A stretch of DNA of 8,045 nucleotides. It comes from UMGS172 sp045647525. Lineage in GTDB: Bacteria > Bacillota > Clostridia > Oscillospirales > Acutalibacteraceae. Below are positions 5,510-8,045 of this stretch, piece by piece. The stretch spans positions 1 through 8,045 of the forward strand of contig JAZRMK010000064.1 in NCBI GenBank assembly GCA_045647525.1. The letters are read 5' to 3'. Under the pieces are notes generated by a model, which made no database searches, had not been told where the DNA came from, and saw only the letters and a program-made list of their open reading frames with translations. Made by a program: the position numbers and the translations under genes. Numbering within the stretch: the first letter of the stretch is position 1; every line of letters begins with the position of its first letter.

Positions 5510-6505
5510 TTAAAGTATTTTAATAAGTATTGTAGCAAGTAGAGGCATTGTCACTAAAGAAAGCACTGTACTTGTTGAAACCAGTTTGCTGGCATAAGTT
5601 GCGTCGCCGTCGAATTTTTCGGCGAAAACGGTAGCTAACGCGGCAACAGGCGTTGATGAACTGATGCACAATACAGTTGCCGCAGGAATTATTATATTAT
5701 CGGGCAAGATGCCTGACATTACAACCAACTTCATAAGTCCAATAATGCATAATGGGATAGCTACAAGTCGGACCGCTAAAAGTACGGGTAAATGTTTATC
5801 CTTAAATATGGTTTTAAGCTCGCATTCGGCAAGTCGAATGCCTATCATCATCATAGATAATGGCACTACTGTGCTTTTAAGCAAGAATAGAATATTGTCT
5901 TTTATTACAGGAGTCAGGAATGAATCGAAAATAGGCTTTACATTGTTTGGAATCGTGACAATGCCACCAAAAATAAAAATACAAAGACCTATATATGTAG
6001 GGATTGTGGCAGGGTTAAAGAACATTTTGCGAGGTTTCATATATTGTTTGTTGCCGGTATATATATAACACCCAAGCGTCCAATTAAAAATGTTGAACGC
6101 AACAACATAAAATGTTGCGTAAATTGCGGCTGTGGGATTTATCAGTTCGGAAATAAGCGGAATACCCATAAATCCTGTGTTGGTGAAGACAGTAGCATAC
6201 CTTAAAACTTTTTGCTTTTTATCGGGCGCGTTGCGGAAAAGTGAAATCGAAACACCGTAAAAGCCAAAGTGAAACAAAAGGGAAAAGATTAGTACGCAAA
6301 GAGAGGTGAGTATAATTGTTTTAGAAAAAGAGGCTTCCAAAAAACCATAAATTATCATTGCGGGTTGCGAAATGTATATAACTACATTGGCAAATCCCTT
6401 GGAGAGTGTTTCATCTGCCAATCGTAATTTGCATAATAAAAATCCTAAAAAAACCATAAAAGTCAGCAATAAGACTTTTTGAAATAAAATATCAATGCCG
6501 AACAT
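5510..6505 (-). CDS. AEC-family permease (auxin efflux carrier/malate permease-like)
   Basis: An integral membrane transporter of 331 residues with about ten hydrophobic segments, close to the usual length for this family. Characterised bacterial members carry malate, malonate and related organic acids; the substrate here is not predictable. Family signatures are a SQPAM motif (46-50) in the first half, NTGFMGIPL (109-117), and a C-terminal SSSTPVAAL (282-290) and ASKLVSTSTVLS (305-316). A TTG at 6517 opens the frame four residues earlier, but it lies upstream of the Shine-Dalgarno GAGG (minus strand, 6512-6515), which sits 6 nt before the ATG at 6505, so that ATG is chosen. The gene leads an operon with the ApgM homologue, whose ribosome binding site begins immediately after this stop codon. 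Confidence 0.88.
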   Translation of the reverse strand: MFGIDILFQKVLLLTFMVFLGFLLCKLRLADETLSKGFANVVIYISQPAMIIYGFLEASFSKTIILTSLCVLIFSLLFHFGFYGVSISLFRNAPDKKQKVLRYATVFTNTGFMGIPLISELINPTAAIYATFYVVAFNIFNWTLGCYIYTGNKQYMKPRKMFFNPATIPTYIGLCIFIFGGIVTIPNNVKPIFDSFLTPVIKDNILFLLKSTVVPLSMMMIGIRLAECELKTIFKDKHLPVLLAVRLVAIPLCIIGLMKLVVMSGILPDNIIIPAATVLCISSSTPVAALATVFAEKFDGDATYASKLVSTSTVLSLVTMPLLATILIKIL

Positions 6506-6515
6506 GTTAAACCTC
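6506..6515 (-). promoter_or_regulatory. Ribosome binding site that sets the AEC permease start
   Basis: Minus-strand GAGG (6512-6515) with a 6-nt spacer points to ATG at 6505. The alternative TTG at 6517 overlaps the upstream edge of this site and cannot be served by it. Confidence 0.7.
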
Positions 6516-6535
6516 AATAATTATTATTACATTAT

Positions 6536-6564
6536 ATAATACAACAAAAAGTATGGGTTTTCAA
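6536..6564 (-). promoter_or_regulatory. Candidate promoter of the AEC permease-apgM operon
   Basis: On the minus strand, TTGAAA (6559-6564) and TATTAT (6536-6541) are 17 nt apart. A perfect TATAAT overlaps at 6531-6536, but with a 22-nt spacer. It lies between the sleB terminator hairpin and the permease ribosome binding site, where a promoter is expected. The surroundings are very AT-rich. Confidence 0.5.
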
Positions 6565-6574
6565 TACAAATATG

Positions 6575-6614
6575 TATAAATAGCGCCTCTCCAAGAACAA
6601 GTTTGGAGAAGCGC
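6575..6614 (-). terminator. Weak intrinsic terminator of sleB
   Basis: Arms 6603-6614 and 6583-6594 pair over 12 positions with an 8-nt loop. One position is a G-U wobble in the minus-strand RNA, but would be a C-A mismatch in plus-strand RNA, so the hairpin fits minus-strand transcription. It starts five bases after the sleB stop. The following tract (TATTTATA) is a poor U-run, so read-through into the permease operon is possible. Confidence 0.6.
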
Positions 6615-6618
6615 GTTG

Positions 6619-7281
6619 TTATGAGCAGAACCTATGATTGCCTATTGTTGTGATGACAGGCCGACTCCAAATCCACTTGCTTGTCGCAGTTTTGGGATTG
6701 AAGTAGTATATTGCTCCACCACTGGGGTCCATACCGTTCAGTGCATCACGTGCGGCTGAATATGCACTGTCTGAAACGGGCTTGTCGAATTGTCCGTCAT
6801 AGAGGCAGGAAAAAGCCCCCGACTGATAAATCACACCCGAAATCGAATTGGGGAATGAAGGGTGTTCAACTCGGTTCAGCACAACGGCACCTACTGCCAC
6901 TTGGCCTTTGTATGATTCACCTCTGGCTTCGGCGGATATAAGACGTGCTAAAAGTTGATAGTCCGACGATGAGTATGACGATGAAGATTTGTCTATGCCT
7001 GACGGCAAGCCTATCAATTCAAGTGTCTTGGACCCGCATATCCCGTCGGCAGTTATTCCGTGATTCTTTTGAAATTTTATGACGGCCTGCTTGGTCTTTG
7101 TGCCGTATATGCCGTCGACTGAACCTTTGTAATAATCCCACTCTTTGAGTCGCTGCTGAATTTTTCTGACTTCCTGCCCTCGTGAACCCATAGAAGAATA
7201 TGCGCAAACATCAGTTGTGAAAATTAAATTCATTCCTATGATAAACATTATGGTAAGGATAATGCAAAGTAACTTTTTCAT
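6619..7281 (-). CDS. sleB: SleB-type spore cortex-lytic enzyme (PG-binding domain + Hydrolase_2)
   Basis: An exported cell-wall hydrolase; SleB is a lytic transglycosylase that cuts cortex peptidoglycan carrying muramic-delta-lactam during germination. Its 220 residues comprise a signal peptide (about 1-28), a PG_binding_1 domain (about 30-92; Gly-Ser-Arg-Gly at 32-35, VDGIYGTKTKQAV at 55-67, ADGICG at 78-83), a short Ser-rich linker (about 97-106) and a SleB/CwlJ hydrolase domain (about 107-220). The catalytic Glu118 lies in ISAEARGE (115-122), followed by VAVGAVVLNRV (128-138) and GAFSCLYDGQ (155-164). The length is slightly below Bacillus SleB. The hydrolase domain also occurs in vegetative hydrolases, so the spore role is likely but not proven. 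AAGGAG on the minus strand (7292-7297) lies 10 nt before the ATG. It is divergent from the rRNA operon; I see no convincing sigma-A or sigma-G promoter. Confidence 0.87.
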   Translation of the reverse strand: MKKLLCIILTIMFIIGMNLIFTTDVCAYSSMGSRGQEVRKIQQRLKEWDYYKGSVDGIYGTKTKQAVIKFQKNHGITADGICGSKTLELIGLPSGIDKSSSSYSSSDYQLLARLISAEARGESYKGQVAVGAVVLNRVEHPSFPNSISGVIYQSGAFSCLYDGQFDKPVSDSAYSAARDALNGMDPSGGAIYYFNPKTATSKWIWSRPVITTIGNHRFCS

Positions 7282-7410
7282 GGTGGAAACACTCCTTATG
7301 CTTTGTTGTGTTATTTTTGCCGATTTTTCTTCATAAATTCACACAAAAACATCACTTTATAGTAATAAATGAAAAAACACAATTTTTTTGCAAAAAGTCG
7401 AAAAAAAGTG

Positions 7411-7439
7411 TTGACAAAGGAGTGGTGGTGTGGTAATAT
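7411..7439 (+). promoter_or_regulatory. rRNA operon promoter
   Basis: A perfect TTGACA at 7411-7416, a 17-nt spacer and TAATAT at 7434-7439, preceded by TGG (7431-7433) as an extended -10, form a strong vegetative promoter. A TATAAT at 7437-7442 overlaps but would have a 20-nt spacer. Runs of A and T at 7370-7408 may act as an UP element. The start would be near 7446. Confidence 0.85.
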
Positions 7440-7445
7440 AATCGA

Positions 7446-7660
7446 GCGCCTTAAAGCAGGGCAAGAGTTCTGCAAGAGAAAAGGCGAGCAACGGACCTTG
7501 AAAATTAAACAACGATAAATTTATGGAACCCGAAAATTTTAAAGAGTACTACTCTTCAATACAAAAAGTAATTGAATTTAACGGGACAACACGCAAAAGT
7601 GTTGGACTGAGAGAGACAAAAGCTTTGAAAAGATTTTAGAGCTTCGGCTTTAAGATATAA
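7446..7660 (+). other. Pre-16S rRNA leader with boxA-like antitermination site
   Basis: This untranslated stretch of about 215 nt is removed during 16S maturation. It contains a 5' stem (CGCCTT 7447-7452 with AAGGCG 7481-7486, and GCAG/CTGC nested inside), a boxA-like GACCTTGAAAATTAAAC at 7494-7510, a hairpin AAGAGT/ACTCTT at 7542-7556, a hairpin CAACAC/GTGTTG at 7587-7604 and a 10-bp stem capped by a C(UUCG)G tetraloop at 7633-7656, directly before 16S. No open reading frame with a ribosome binding site is present. The boxA assignment is by resemblance to Firmicutes rRNA leaders. Confidence 0.7.

Positions 7661-8045
<385 letters not shown>

Noticed and set aside
7298..7400. Sigma-G or sigma-A promoter for sleB on the minus strand
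   Set aside because: Several AT-rich partial matches exist (for example TACTAT and TGAATT), but none has both boxes at a proper spacing, so no call is made.
7446..7660. Riboswitch or small RNA upstream of the 16S gene
   Set aside because: The stems are adequately explained as an rRNA leader with a boxA-like site; no known aptamer core is recognisable.

Overview
The window looks like a low-GC, anaerobic, spore-forming member of Clostridia. The partial 16S rRNA gene at the right end reads like Clostridium cluster IV (Ruminococcaceae/Oscillospiraceae), and this is from memory of such sequences, not from a search. The gene content agrees: an electron-bifurcating NfnAB pair, a PdaA-type polysaccharide deacetylase and a SleB-type cortex hydrolase, all with strong AGGAGG-like ribosome binding sites.

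Layout. (1) Bases 1-2789, plus strand: a compact operon of nfnA, nfnB and a FlK-type hotdog thioesterase. It starts from an extended -10 promoter that lies inside a 12-bp inverted repeat and ends at a strong intrinsic terminator. (2) Bases 2824-3896, plus strand: a monocistronic lipoprotein deacetylase, ending at a terminator that works in both directions. (3) Bases 3907-4246, minus strand: a small hydrophobic membrane protein of unknown function with its own well-formed promoter. (4) Bases 4283-6564, minus strand: a two-gene operon of an AEC-family permease followed after 15 nt by an ApgM-type phosphoglycerate mutase homologue. (5) Bases 6583-7297, minus strand: sleB with a weak terminator. 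(6) Bases 7411-8045, plus strand: an rRNA operon promoter, a structured pre-16S leader and the first ~385 nt of 16S rRNA, divergent from sleB.

How the genes fit together. NfnAB couples NADH and reduced ferredoxin to NADPH formation; the co-transcribed thioesterase suggests an acyl-CoA-linked task, but its substrate is unknown. The deacetylase and SleB belong to families that make and degrade the muramic-delta-lactam cortex of spores, so both ends of cortex metabolism may be represented here, though in separate transcription units. The ApgM homologue may be a glycolytic mutase or, as proposed for one bacterial subgroup, a homoserine kinase.

I found no CRISPR array, insertion sequence, phage gene, tRNA or broken gene, and no stretch over 300 nt without a gene or RNA. 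This is mostly an ordinary chromosomal region. The points worth a second look are the operon partner of nfnAB, the nested promoter/inverted repeat, the ApgM/homoserine kinase ambiguity and the small membrane protein. Four start codons chosen here come from Shine-Dalgarno placement and differ from the longest possible reading frame.
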